A DNA stretch of 64,000 nucleotides, taken from Channallabes apus (taxonomy: Eukaryota > Chordata > Actinopteri > Siluriformes > Clariidae). Shown here piece by piece: positions 26,776 through 38,441 of the stretch. Positions within the stretch are counted from its first letter, which is position 1. Each line of letters opens with the position of its first letter. The notes under the pieces are model-generated. The model saw only the letters and a list, made by a program, of their open reading frames with translations, made no database searches and was not told the origin of the DNA. Location of the stretch: contig CM060106.1 in assembly GCA_030522415.1 (NCBI GenBank), positions 25,312,074-25,376,073 on the forward strand, written 5' to 3'. The translations under genes were made by a program, and so were the position numbers.

Positions 26776-28480
26776 TGTTGATTTTAGATAAATTTACTTT
26801 TGCCATTTTTCTATAATTCAGCTTTTCTGTATTGCCATTTAAGTTGTATGACTACTTTTTTTTTTTTTTTTTTCAATTTTAAAACCCATTTTTTTTTTTT
26901 TTTTTTTTTTTTAAATATACTGCTGTTTGATATTGGCATTGACATTAAATGTTCTTTTGGAGCCAGCCCATCTATAAGGTTGCATTTTCAATTCTTTTCT
27001 GAATAATCTACTGGTCATGAAAAATAACAAATTTGTCTATTTTTAAAGTGACTTTTAAAATATTTTATTAAATCTTAAGCACAAGTTGATGGATAGATTG
27101 CTCAAACTTTAGGCATAATCATATTGTGAAACTTTTTTAAAAATGTATTATAAAATCCAAATGCTGCTTGTTGAAGGCAAATGTATGTCATAGTGAAATG
27201 CAGGCCCTTAGGCCCAAGCTTGACTAAGTGTAATGTATATGGTATGCACCAAAAACAGTTTTGAAACCTCTTGCACCTTAAATGCACATTTGTGATTGTC
27301 GACTCCAGCCGCACATGTTCCCGGTAGTGAAAAGGATGTGTTGCACAGCAGTTGTTGGAAAAGGGGCTCTCGAAGGAGGAGAAAGTATTCGGAATCTGTT
27401 GTGAATGAGTTTGAAAAACGGTGGTATAACCATTCCAAGAGATTTAATAGGATGGCAACAAGTAACGTTTATGCTGTCTATTGTTACAAGATTTCGCTGT
27501 TCTGGTAGTGTACCATCAACATTACACCAAGCAAATTCTCCTTGTGCAGGTGTCTGCAGCAGTCTTTGTTCCAGGATATATTTGAGACTCTGCGTGAACG
27601 ATATGAACCATCTACAACGAGAGTGTGCAAACATGCACGATTCGAACACTTGTGAATTGTTCCCCATTGCTAAATCAGGAATGAAGGAATTTTTTTGGGG
27701 GGTTATTTTAACTTGTCACATCCTGGCTTCATTACTGTCCGGTTGAATCAAGAAATCATTTAAATAGAACCTGGCAAATTAAAGCAGTCTAAAAGATCTG
27801 AAAAAGCAAAGCAACACATCATGCTGTGGGAGAAATCTTCCACCTGTTGAAGTTGCCTCCAATTTAAAATATCAAAGATTTGACAAATTACTTACAAAGA
27901 GAATTATTCATAAAACTAGTTCTGTGTCTCAGATTTTTTTTTATTTTATTATTTTTTTTCTATTCCTTATCTGCCCATCCAGTCTGCGCCCATGGCCATT
28001 TGCACACACAGGGAAAACCCCTGCTCTGTGTCTCTTCCTTATCAGCTCGTATCACTCTGCACACATACATACCGTCTCGTACCCCTATATGCATATAACC
28101 TAGTATATGCATATACTAGGTTATTTTTCCTACTTTATTAAGCTCTGTATTCTTAACTGATCGTGTGTCTTTTTAAATATTTGTCTATAATTTTTATTAA
28201 ACATGTGTATGTGTATCGAACACTTGTTTTAATCCTTCATTAAGTGTGTGCGCTCAAGTCTCTGCCAAGTCCGACACCTGGCGCCTTATCTTGACTACGC
28301 CTGGTCATACTCCCCAGTTTTTTTAGCTGCATAGGCAGGTTTCGGGTACCGCTGTTTTCTGACTTACTTCTGTCTTTTGTTTTACTATAATGGTACATTT
28401 ATAATTATTTTTATATTTCTACTTGCATAAATAAACGTGGTTAAAAATATGCTTACAATGCCATGATCTACAAAAAATAA
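26776..28480. other. Mostly unassigned intergenic DNA
   Basis: Long T runs lie at about 26857-26873 and 26890-26912. The stretch 27200-27720 has frames of 113-129 codons on both strands but no family I recognise; a decayed repeat is likely. A perfect palindrome at 28095-28124 is listed separately. Confidence 0.5.
28095..28124. repeat. 30-bp perfect palindrome
   Basis: The sequence is exactly self-complementary, centred between 28109 and 28110 on ATATGCATAT, with no spacer. An adjacent smaller palindrome TATATGCATATA overlaps its left edge. Confidence 0.9.
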
Positions 28481-28489
28481 AAGTTCACG

Positions 28490-28770
28490 AACAGATGAGA
28501 AACAAAGTAATTTGTATGTATCAGTCTGGAAAGGCTTACAAAGCCAAAAACGTCTTGATTTTCCCCAAGAACTAGCAGTATTTCGTAAAGAGAATATACC
28601 GACATGCTGGTGGTAGTGTGATGGTCTGGGGCGGCTTTCCAGCTTCAGGACCAGGACGACTTGCCATAATTTATTAAATATGAATCAATTATGGTATGAA
28701 TACTGAATTATGGCAATGAATACTGCACTTTACCAGAAAATACTGAAGGAGAATGTCCTATCAATTTGTG
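28490..28770 (+). mobile_element. Tc1-like transposase fragment
   Basis: Around 28597-28670 the plus strand reads HAGGSVMVWG followed by FPASGPGRLAII, the conserved middle of Tc1 transposases. Upstream, LERL and PKTS-like pieces are also recognisable. Neither the N-terminal domain nor the terminal repeats is intact. Confidence 0.6.
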
Positions 28771-28839
28771 GGCTCAATTCTCAGCTAAGTTATTGTAGGC
28801 TGTATGTATAGGGGATAGTAAACGGTACGTAGCACTATA

Positions 28840-29999
28840 TACAGGTCCTTCTCAAAAAAATTTGCATATTGTGAAAGTTAATTATTTTCTGTAATGTACT
28901 GAAACAGACTTTCATATATTTTTGATTCATTACACACAAACTGAAGTAGTTCAAGCCTTTTATTGTTTTAATATTGATTGTGGCATACAGCTCACGAAAA
29001 ACCCAAAATCCCTATCTAAAAAAATTAGCATATTTCATCCGACCAATAAAAGTGTTTTTAATACAAAAAAAGTCAACCTTCAAATAATTATGTTCAGTTA
29101 TGCACTCAATACTTGGTCGGGAATCCTTTTGCAGATTCTTGTCTCTCAACTTTCTCCTCACAATATCCCACAGATTCTCTATGGGGTTCAGGTCAGGAGA
29201 GTTGGCAGGCCAATTGAGCACAGTAATACCATGGTCAGTAAACCATTTAGCAGTGGTTTTGGCACTGTGAGCAGGTGCCAGGTCATGCTGAAAAATGAAA
29301 TCTTCATCTCCATAAAGCTTTTCAGCAGATGGAAGCATGAAGTGCTCCAAAATCTCCTGATAGCTAGCTGCATTGACCCTGCCCTTGATAAAACACAGTG
29401 GACCAGCAGCTGACATGGCACCCCAGACCATCACTGACTGTGGGTACTTGACACTGGACTTCAGGCATTTTGGCATTTCCCTCTCCCTAGTCTTCCTCCA
29501 GACTCTGGCAGCTTGATTTCCCAATGACATGCAAAATTTGCAACCTGTAGCCCATTTCCTGCACACGCCTGTACACGGTGGCTCTGGATGTTTCTACTCC
29601 AGACTCAGTCCACTGCTTCCGCAGGTCCCCCAAGGTCTGGAATCGGTCCTTCTCCACAATCTTCCTCAGGGCCCGGTCACCTCTTCTCGTTGTGCAGCGT
29701 TTTCTGCCACACTTTTTCCTTCCCACAGACTTCCCACTGAGGTGCCTTGATACAGCACTCTGGGAACAGCCTATTCGTTTAGAAATTTCTTTGTGTCTTA
29801 CCCTCTTGCTTGAGTGTGTCAATGATGGCCTTCTGGACAGCAGTCAGGTCGGCAGTCTTACCCATGATTGCGGTTTTGAGTAATGAACCAGGCTGGGAGT
29901 TTTTAAAAGCCTCAGGAATCTTTTGCAGGTGTTTAGAGTTAATTAGTTGATTCAGATGATTAGGTTAATAGCTCGTTTAGAGAACCTTTTCATGATAAG
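28840..29999 (-). mobile_element. Tc1/mariner element, internally deleted
   Basis: The left terminus begins TACAGGTCCTTCTCAAAAAA next to a TA dinucleotide, as expected for TA-targeting Tc1 elements. AAAAAATTAGCATATTTCATCC recurs inside it near 29020. The right terminus is cut short near 29999, after the TTCATGATA block. The transposase is listed separately. Confidence 0.85.
29100..29865 (-). pseudogene. Broken Tc1 (DD34E) transposase
   Basis: The minus-strand start at 29865 reads MGKTADLTAVQKAIIDTLKQ, then an early frameshift gives a stop. The paired helix-turn-helix region (IGCSQSAVSRHLSGKS) and the RRGDR linker follow. A deletion then joins GYRLQ to KFCMS-GNQ, removing the segment that carries the first catalytic Asp. 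The second Asp (FQHDLAPAH) and the Glu (SPDLNPIENLW) remain. A second deletion after VRRKLRD removes most of the C-terminal tail. The protein cannot be active; the terminal sequences could only be mobilised in trans. Confidence 0.88.
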
Positions 30000-31271
30000 G
30001 TAATTTAATAAATCACTTCGGGGTCTGCAGGTGTTTTAAGGCCCTGAAGAAGTTCTGACATGTCCTGATGTTTGTATTTTTCAGTTACTTATAAACATAA
30101 ATAGCTAAAGTCTAATTATGCTGTATTCAGCACAAACTAGGCTACTCTAATATGTGACGGGCATGTGCAGTATGTACAAGTTTGTATTTTGGGCAAAAAT
30201 TATAGTTGTACATGGTTATTTAAAAGAACAACAAAAAAAATTTCACAGAAATAAAGCCACAAACCACATACCATTTGTGAACAAGACATTTGTGGTTTCA
30301 AAATGATGTACACGGAAGGCATATTTCTGGCATTAATATGGCTGTACAAAAACACACATTCAGGGTAAAACAGTGTAAACAGGAACAGTGCACGATGATG
30401 TGGTGTTAAGTTGGTAAAAGCCCACTGTGTGGGCATATTATTACACATGTTTTGACGCGTATCTTTGGTTTGATTATTTAATCACAAAACGGAAGTCCAA
30501 TGATTTCTTTGTCTCTCGTTTATTTTTCCAGCATCAAAGATTCAACACTTCGTACAGTTGTCTTAAGTAAATCCACTGTGGTTACAACAACCCAATCGCT
30601 GTATCTGTAGGTCACAATCTTAAATTACATTTACAACAGTGCGTTTGCTGTATCCTTTAGCTGACGTTAGATTACGGTCAAAAGCTTGTCTCCAAAATTC
30701 AGCATCAAAAACTGACACTTTTCATACAATAGTCATGCAAATACGTGTAATAGTGGAATGACGTCACAGACCAACCTACAATTGTCAAAATGCATGCTTG
30801 ACTAACAAATTCAAAGATTATGCCTCATCTAATATGCTTAATGCTTAACTAATGAGTAGAGTAAGATAGAATAGAATAAAATACAATAAAATAAATAAAC
30901 ACAACAAATTCATAACAAATACGATATGTCTCTTACACCTTATACACAGTCATACATCTTTGTGCAACTCTTGAAAAGCAGTTTGCTGCTTACCATCCAC
31001 TGCTTCACAATGCATACAAACCCTGTGACCAGCAGTGGCAACACTCCTGTCACCCGAGGTCTGTCCATGTGCTGATTGTATGCCGTCACAGTTGCAGACA
31101 TATACTTATTGTGTGTCCATTCACTTTAAAAATACAAGAGCTCGAATCCAGAACTCAGTTGTGGTCCAGGTTGCCATGCAGGCAGGAATCGCGAGTCATC
31201 AGTCTGTGTTCCATGACCGTGACGGCTGTCTACATCTTGCCTGCTTGTCCATAAGGCATTATCTTAGTCAC
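30000..31271. other. Gene-free stretch
   Basis: No supported gene or repeat; the short frames match nothing I know. An AATAAAATA-type low-complexity run lies at about 30865-30900. Confidence 0.5.
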
Positions 31272-31995
31272 CGGGAGCTAATGTTTGTGCTAATCTCCAT
31301 AAGGCTGTATGTTAGCATGACTAGCAGTGTTATCTACATGCTACACTAAACTCTGTAAGTGACATTAAAAGACAATGTTTCATATAGGCTGGTCAAAGCG
31401 AGGAAAAATAAAATATCAGTTTTATAGTATCAGAATAAGGATTATATGAGACACAATAATACACACAAGGTGACCGCTTGCTGGAGTCTCAGTGTTGTTC
31501 TGAGGAAAAGCTAAACTCCTCCCACTGTCTAGAACATTCTGTACTCTTTGTTAGAACAATTATGGACCTTCAGTTCAGTTATACCTTAAAAGGTCTTTTC
31601 CGAACCATTAAAACTAAACCAAATAGCTACCATAAGCTAAAGCAATCCAAAACGGGAGCTAACATTTGTGCTAAGCTACATGAGGCAGTATGTTAGCACG
31701 ATTAGCAGTGTTCTCTACATGCTACCCTAAACTATGTAAGTGACATTGAAAGACAATGTTTCACATAAGGTGGACAAAGCTAGCCGAAATAAGGAAAAAT
31801 TTAATAATATCAGGATTATATAATATTTAATAATCTACTCATGGTAACAGCTTGCTGAATTCTCCTACTCTGTTCTTTGTTGGATTTTCAGTGTTGTTCT
31901 GAGGTAAAGCTAAACTCCTCCCACTCTCCAGAACATTCTGTAACCTTTATGTTAGAACAATTACGTACGTTCAATTTAGTTGTACCTTAACCGGA
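31272..31995. repeat. Diverged tandem duplication, unit about 381 bp
   Basis: Unit A starts at CGGGAGCTA (31272) and unit B at CGGGAGCTA (31653). Both carry, in the same order, TATGTTAGCA, AGCAGTGTT-TCTACATGCTAC, AAGACAATGTTTCA, CAGTGTTGTTCTGAGG, AAGCTAAACTCCTCCCACT, AGAACATTCTGTA and GTTAGAACAATTA. Substitutions and small indels are scattered. No coding frame is conserved between the units. Confidence 0.85.
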
Positions 31996-33090
31996 AAAAA
32001 AAATATCATCAGGGGAATTTTTTACATTTATCGAAAAGGTACAAAACTGTTCTTTGAGGAACCTTATTTTTTACCACTGTGTACATTTTGTTCTGAGAGC
32101 TTATCACTCACAATAACAGACAGTCTGTTACTTTCATACTGCACTGCATAGGGTGTACTACTACATGTAAGCACTCCCCTCCTTGTTTCATCTTTAAACT
32201 GTCATCTTGGGCTAAATTCCTGTAATGCACAGCTTCCCAGCCCTGGCCCTGCATACACCCTGCTTAATCACACACTCTTAATCTCAGGAAGAGCTGTTAA
32301 TTAGCTGCTGATATATTTAATTCTGCTTGAGTGGAGCAGGAAAACACTAAAGTGCTGTATTGTGCTGGAATGGGGCATTGTTTAGCACTTGCTTTCAAGT
32401 TGCCATCCTCATAGCTCAGCTATTATGCCTGCTAAACTATAGTCTATGGGTGATGTCTTCAAAGTAGATTTGTAGGCTTTAGTTTTATGCTGTGTCAGTA
32501 ATTACTTTATTGTGGACACGAGGGATTAGTCAGATATGTAGCTTCCAGGGCAAAGAATGTTCATTAACATCAATGTGTGCTGATACATGATGCATTTACA
32601 TTTATCATTGCATAAGGGACAAATAACAGTCCCAAGCATGTCTATAGTTGAGGTTCATTATGAACTGGAGTGAACAGACAGAGCCAGAATTTACAGACAG
32701 TATTGGCACTTCTGATTTTCCACCATTTATTTGGGACGTAGTGTTGGTTTCATATTAAGTAAAAATATATAGGTAAAAAAAAACATTTGGGGTTCAAATC
32801 CCAATAGAAACAGGCATAATTTAAGTTACCCTCAATGTAAACATCATTACCCTAAACATCTAGTTCATACACTGCCTATCCTTACTTTCAATTCATTTAC
32901 TGGAGCTTGATTCAAGAGCAGAAATTACACCTATATGTGAAAACAAAGGCTTTAATTTGCTCTGGAGTATAAAGATTGGAGAATCAAATGTTTCAGATTA
33001 GTTCAGATTGACCCTCCTGCAGAGCAATGGACACATCAGGGTAAGAAGAGAAGCACATGAAGTCATGCACGCATCATACTGTACCTAATG
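31996..33090. other. Gene-free stretch
   Basis: Nothing recognisable was found here. Confidence 0.5.
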
Positions 33091-33094
33091 GCCA

Positions 33095-33430
33095 CTGATA
33101 AAGGCTCTGGAGGCAGTGTTATGATATAGGTTGCTTAATTTGGTCAGGTCTAGGCTCAGAAACATTATATGGCAATAATATGAAGTCAACTGATGACCTG
33201 AATGAACAGAATGATCAGGTTTTCCTGCAGAGTAATTTTTATTTGTTTGTTTGTTTGTTTGTTTGTTTGGCATGATAATTGCAAAATTTTGAAAGAGTGG
33301 TTCTGAGAGCACAAAAGAGTCCAAGAGAAAATGATGCAAAGAAAAAAAAAAAACATCAAGTCTCTGGATGGTGGTGCCTTCTTGAGGGGTCAATGAAGAA
33401 TGTCTGGATTGGTTCAAGCTGACAGAAAAT
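33095..33430 (+). mobile_element. Decayed Tc1-like transposase relic
   Basis: Text such as GGAGGCAGTGTTATGATATAGG, CTAGGCTCAGAAACATTATATGGC and AATTTTGAAAGAGTGGTTCTGAGAGCA follows the middle of a common fish Tc1-like transposase (the parts before and after the second catalytic Asp). A (TTTG)n run at 33241-33269 replaces the Asp region itself. Confidence 0.45.
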
Positions 33431-33431
33431 C

Positions 33432-33605
33432 TCACTCACCCACTTTACCCTTTAGGGCACACACACTACAGGCAATTAGAAAATGCCAATTAGCCTAATC
33501 TGCATGTCTTTGGACTGTTGGAGGAAACCCACCAAGCACACAGAGACAGGAATTAATCCCAGACCTTGGAGGTGCTGGGCGACGGTGCTAATCACAATGC
33601 CGCCA
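33432..33605 (-). mobile_element. SINE fragment
   Basis: Reverse-complement V-SINE-like blocks appear in order: CCAATTAGCCTAATCTGCATGTCTTTGGACTG, AAACCCACCAAGCAC, CCAGACCTTGGAGGTGC, and GCCGCC at the head end. Part of the core is deleted. Confidence 0.7.
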
Positions 33606-33774
33606 ACAGGAAATCTACAACCTACAATTGAGACAGTGAGAAATTTGGCAATAAAAACAAAAAGGAGTCATTTGTAAAGGCTATTCACCTTCTACTATAT
33701 TGTAAACTCTATAACAACTCATTATTTGATGATTTACGATGTAAATGAAAATATGTACTCATTTTAAATCTGGT

Positions 33775-34340
33775 GGCTGCAACATAATCTAAAAATGTTG
33801 GGACAGTTTACCAATATGTAATCACCATTCCTCTTAATAACACTTTTCAAGCTTTTAGGCACTGGAGACAGCAATTAGTCAAGGTTAGCTAATTATGCAG
33901 TTCTTCAGCTGTGCAGTTGTACAGGGTCTTTTCATTGCCATATTTTGCACTTCATAATGCACCACACATTCTCAATTGGAGCATGCAAGCCAGTCCAACA
34001 CCCGTACTCTGTGTTTTGCAGCCATGCACGTGTAATATGTGTAGAATATGGTTTGGCGTTGTCCTGCTGAAAAATAAAAGGTGGCGTTTGGATGGCAGTG
34101 CGTGTTTGCTACAAGAAGAACATATTTTCCTGCATTAATGGTCCTCTCACAGACATTCAGTTCATCCATTGCCACAAGCACTGACACACCTCTACACCAG
34201 GACTTGAAAGGTCCTTTTCCTATTTGACCTATAGCCAGAAAATATGCTGTTGTCTAGCAAAATGACTTGAATTATTGACTTGTTGTACCACACAACTCAT
34301 TTCCAGTGTACCACTGTCCATCTCAGATGAGACAGAGCCC
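33775..34340 (-). mobile_element. Decayed Tc1/mariner-superfamily transposase relic
   Basis: Minus-strand reading in mixed frames gives RTINAGKYV, a DNAKP-like stretch, VLDWLACS, then PIENVWCIMKCKIWQ and the tail SVIKRNGDYILVNCPN. This is the order around the second Asp and the catalytic Glu of DD34E transposases. Several frameshifts and stops make it inactive. Confidence 0.55.
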
Positions 34341-34746
34341 AAGGATGTATTTGTTCTCTGAATTGTATTGATGTATGGCTTTCGTAAGAAGCCATAAGTG
34401 GCATTTGTAAATGCAGTGACAAATTGTGTTAATGGACAATCGTTTACAAGCCCAAGTCATTACATTCACTAAAGATGCATAATGGTTTTCAAGACAGTGA
34501 TGTCTGAGAGCTTGGAGATCACGTGTATTCGGAAAGTGGTTGTTGGTCCTGCTATTGAGATTTGACAACTTTCCTTGAATTTCTTAATGGTTATCCTAAA
34601 AAATATTATGATTTGCTGGTGCATCTGACAAATTGACAAATCAGTTAGCCTCGTCTCATCCTTGCTCTATAAGGACTAGGCCTTTCTTTGAAACCCCTTG
34701 TATACTTTAACATAATTGGTTATCCACTATGTTTCAGTACATATTT

Positions 34747-34945
34747 TTAACCATGCGGAAGGCTTGGGTTCGATTTCCACCCAATGCCCAAACCCCAGCC
34801 ACTGCATGCAGTCTTGGTGCCAAGCCCGGATAAAATAGGATAGTTGTATCAGAAGGGTTATCCGGCATCAAACTGTGCCAAGTTGTTGTGCGGATAAGTT
34901 CCACTCCTCAATGGCTGACAATAAATAAGGGTTTCCACTGGGTAA
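34747..34945 (+). mobile_element. Fragment of another fish SINE-like repeat
   Basis: It contains GGGTTCGATTTCCACCCAATGCCCAAACCCCAGCCACTGCA (read as a tRNA-like B box plus body), then GCAGTCTTGGTGCCAAGCCCGGATAAA and a GGTTATCCGGCATC block, a combination I know as a common teleost repeat. It is a single diverged copy. Confidence 0.55.
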
Positions 34946-35061
34946 TTCATTAAATAATTGTTGTTCTAGCGTTTTCAATATAGTACTACGTACAACGAAA
35001 GCCCAATCCCAATTCTATTTTCTATTTTACTAAAGTAGTATCATCTCAAATATGCACATTC

Positions 35062-36706
35062 TTGCAGGATAACAACATCCTTGAAGAATTTCAGTCAGGT
35101 TTCAGGCCCCATCATAGCACAGAAACTGCACTAGTTAAGATTACAAACGACTTGTTTTTAGCTTCAGACCAAGGCTGCATCTCATTGCTAGTCCTGCTCG
35201 ATCTTAGTGCTGCATTCGACACTGTAGATCATAATATTCTCATAGATCGCTTACAAAATTATATAGGTATTCAGGGACAGGCATTAAAATGGTTTAGATC
35301 ATACCTGTCTGATCGCTACCATTTTGTAGATCTAAATGGAGAACCGTCTGGTGTAATGCCAGTGAAATATGGGGTCCCACAAGGGTCAGTTTTAGGACCT
35401 CTGTTGTTCTCAATATACATGCTTCCCTTGGGTAACATCATTAGAAGACATGGGATTAGTTTCCATTGTTATGCTGATGATACCCAATTATATATCTCAA
35501 CTAAACCAGACGAAATACCTAAGTTGTCTCGATTAACTGAGTGTGTCCAGGACATAAAAGATGGGATGACCAATAACTTTCTTTTATTAAATTCAGATAA
35601 GACAGAGATATTACTTATGGCCCAAAAACCAGCACACAACAGCTTTCGCAATTCAGCCTGCGCTTAGAAGGATGTACTGTTACTACCAGCTCAGCAGTAA
35701 AAGACCTGGGCGTAATATTAGGCAGTAACTTGTCTTTTGAAAATCACATTTCAAATATCACAAAAACAGCCTTTTTCCATCTTAGAAATATTGCTAAACT
35801 TAGGAACATCTTATCCGTATCAGATGCAGAAAAGCTAGTTCATGCATTCATGACCTCCAGACTGGACTATTGTAATGCATTACTAGGTGGTTGTCCTGCA
35901 TCCTCAATAAACAAGCTTCAGTTAGTCCAAAATGCAGCCACCAGGGTTCTCACAGATCTCACAGATCCAGAAAATATGATCATATAACCCCAATATTATC
36001 ATCCCTGCACTGGCTACCTGTTCAGTTTAGAATATTCATTCATTCATTTTCTATACCGCTTAATCCTGTGTTCAGGGTCGCGGGGGACCTGGAGCCTATC
36101 CCAGGAGACTTCGGGCACTAGGCGGGGTACACCCTGGACAGGGTGCCAATCCATCGCAGGGCACACACACATACACACACTCACACACCCAATCACACAC
36201 TACGGGCAATTTAGGAACGCCAATTAGCCTAACCTGCATATCTTTGGACTGTGGGAGGAAACCGGAGTACCCGGAGGAAACCCACCAAGCACGGGGAGAA
36301 CATGCAAACTCCATGCACACAGAGACGGGAATCGAGCCTGGCCGGGGAATCGAACCCAGACCCTGGAGGTGCAAGGCGACGGTGCTAACCACTACACCAC
36401 CGTGCCGCCCAGTTTAGAATAAATTACAAAATAGTATTACTTACATACAAGGCCTTAAATGGTTTAGCTCCCACATACCTAACCAGTCTTCTGATACGCT
36501 ACAATCCACCACGCGCCTTAAGATCACAAAGCTCCGGACTTCTGGTAGTTCCCAGAATTTCAAAATCTACAAAAAGGGGCGGGGCATTTTCATATTTAGC
36601 TCCAAAGCTTTGGAATAGCCTTCCAGACAGTGTTCGGGGAGCAAACACGTTTTCCCAGTTCAAAAGTAGACTCAAGACGCATCTTTTTAATCTGGCATAC
36701 ACATAA
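35062..36706 (+). pseudogene. LINE ORF2 reverse transcriptase, C-terminal part, broken
   Basis: The frame begins in the RT palm ([18 protein letters not shown]), with the [13 protein letters not shown]sp motif, the [13 protein letters not shown] box and the catalytic YADD (near 35470). A frameshift near 35640-35660 ends the first frame. The next part (DLGVILGSNLSF, SRLDYCNALL) continues in another frame to about 35990 and is interrupted by the SINE. The C-terminal LNGLAPTYLT and FSYLAPKLWNSLP segments follow to a TAA at 36704-36706. The endonuclease half is absent. L2/CR1-group assignment comes from motif resemblance. Confidence 0.85.
36035..36409 (-). mobile_element. Young full-length SINE inside the LINE
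   Basis: It is a complete V-SINE-like copy in reverse orientation, with the tRNA-like head at the right edge (GCCGCC) and an ATTCATTCATT tail at the left. A perfect 12-bp target duplication CAGTTTAGAATA flanks it at 36023-36034 and 36410-36421. Confidence 0.95.
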
Positions 36707-38441
36707 CTCATCCCATAATCTCATACTCCAGTACACCTATCCCAAATGGCAACTACGCTAATTCTCCCCATCTGTTCTGTATTTCTCTACCCATCCCGAG
36801 GTATCGGGAGATTGTGCCAGCTTCAGTAGACAAAGGCCGACCCTGCGAGGTTCCTGAGGCATCCAGAGAAGGACCAGCTCCAGCTGGATTCAGCTTTATG
36901 ATGGTTGGAGCTACACATGCTGCTCCTGTGCTTCCAGTGATCCAGACCTCAACTGCCCTCTGCACTTACTGACTCGTCCCTATGCTGAACTGGTCTTCAT
37001 GTCAATTTAAATAATTTCTGTCATATTGAATTTTCATTATATCATTTCTATCTGTTATCACCCAAATGAGGATGGGTTCCCTGTTGAGTCTGGTTCCTCT
37101 CAAGGTTTTTCCTTGCCACCATCGCTGTCACCCTTGGCTTGCTCAGCAGAGACATTTCATTCATTCGTCTCATTATTATCTACACATTTTTCTCACACAT
37201 ACACACTTCCAATTATTTTCTTTTCTAAAATTATTATTATTATTATTATTTTTATTTTTATTTTTTTGTAAATTTTCTTTCATTTTTGTGAAGCTGCTTT
37301 GAGACAATGACCATTGTTAAAAACGCTATATAAATAAATTTGAATTGAATTGAACTGTTATACATCATCATACATTGTCGCTAGTTCCTAATGTTACGTC
37401 AGAGGACATGCGCCGATGTTTATCAAATGCTCGGCAAACTGCCATGCTACTGAACTTTCATATTTGTTTGTAGCATGCAGTAAAGTGTATATGACATAAA
37501 AATATATTTTTGTAATATCGTGCAATCGGCGCTATCCGCTAGCAAACTTTAGCGATTTTTTTGCCAACATTTCTTTACAGAACATCACCACAAACACAAA
37601 CGCAAGACTAAAGGTAATATACATATAATGAAAACTTGTCATAAAAATCCTTATTAATGGCAAAAATTACTTAACATTTATGGGTCTGCTTGCTCAAGTG
37701 AGCAGCCATGTTGAAAATTTCGCTTAGCCCTTCGTTTGAAGTGAGGTCCCGAAAAATCTTCGTTTGGAGGGCTATCTGGCCCTTACCCTTACCCCTCCAA
37801 CCAAAACTACTCCTTCACGTGAACGCGCCAAACTGAGGGGTAGGGCTAAGTGTAGGGGTAAGGGGTAGAATTGGGATTGGGCTTACGTCTATCTATTTAA
37901 GTACTATGTACTAAGTCACCTTGCAGATTACTCCCTTTTGTTTTGTTTTTGTTTCAAATTGGGATTGTGGAATAATCAATCTGTACAATGCTGGTAAGCA
38001 ACACAACACATCAAACCTTAAAGCAGATGGGTTACAATAGTAGATGATGACCAGTTCCACTTTTGTCAACCAAGCAGAGGCCTGAAGCTGTAGTTACTGT
38101 AGCACAGGATCACACAAACCTGACAGCTGAAGACTTGATAAATGCAACCTTGGCTAATGAGTTGCAGTTTCTGTTGCGGCACACAGGGGTCAGAATTTGT
38201 TTATCCATGGGAGCACTCTGCCTTGTGTCAACAGTCCAGGGGGGTGTTCCAGAAAGCAGGTTATGTGACATACCAGGATAAATTTGAGGGTAAGTTAGTG
38301 GATAACCTCAACTTCCGGTTCCAAAAACGGACGTAACTTTCTGGGTATGTATGTAACCATAGCAACTTACTCTCTGAAGATAACCTGCTTGGTAGCAGGT
38401 TATGTTCCAGGGTAAGTTTGTTTCAGAAGGTTATTCAGCAG

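Larger units (their letters stand above)
35050..37355 (+). mobile_element. 5'-truncated L2-like LINE (non-LTR retrotransposon)
   Basis: It starts inside the reverse transcriptase and ends with the block CTTTGAGACAATGACCATTG and a TTGAATTGAATTGAA tail, the simple-repeat 3' end usual in L2-type elements. It lies inside the TIR element at 34999-37884 and is itself split by a SINE at 36035-36409. Confidence 0.85.
34999..37884. mobile_element. Terminal-inverted-repeat (MITE-like) element split by a LINE
   Basis: The left end carries AAGCCCAATCCCAATTCTA (34999-35017) and the right end its exact reverse complement (37866-37884). Three further outer bases (ACG) match on each side, with one mismatch between. 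Subtracting the inserted LINE (about 35050-37355) leaves roughly 0.55-0.6 kb without coding frames. Superfamily is unknown; I could not define a target duplication. Confidence 0.7.

Noticed and set aside
27278..27667. 129-codon minus-strand frame downstream of the cadherin gene
   Set aside because: No family recognised, and an overlapping plus-strand frame of similar length exists; probably chance or an unknown repeat.
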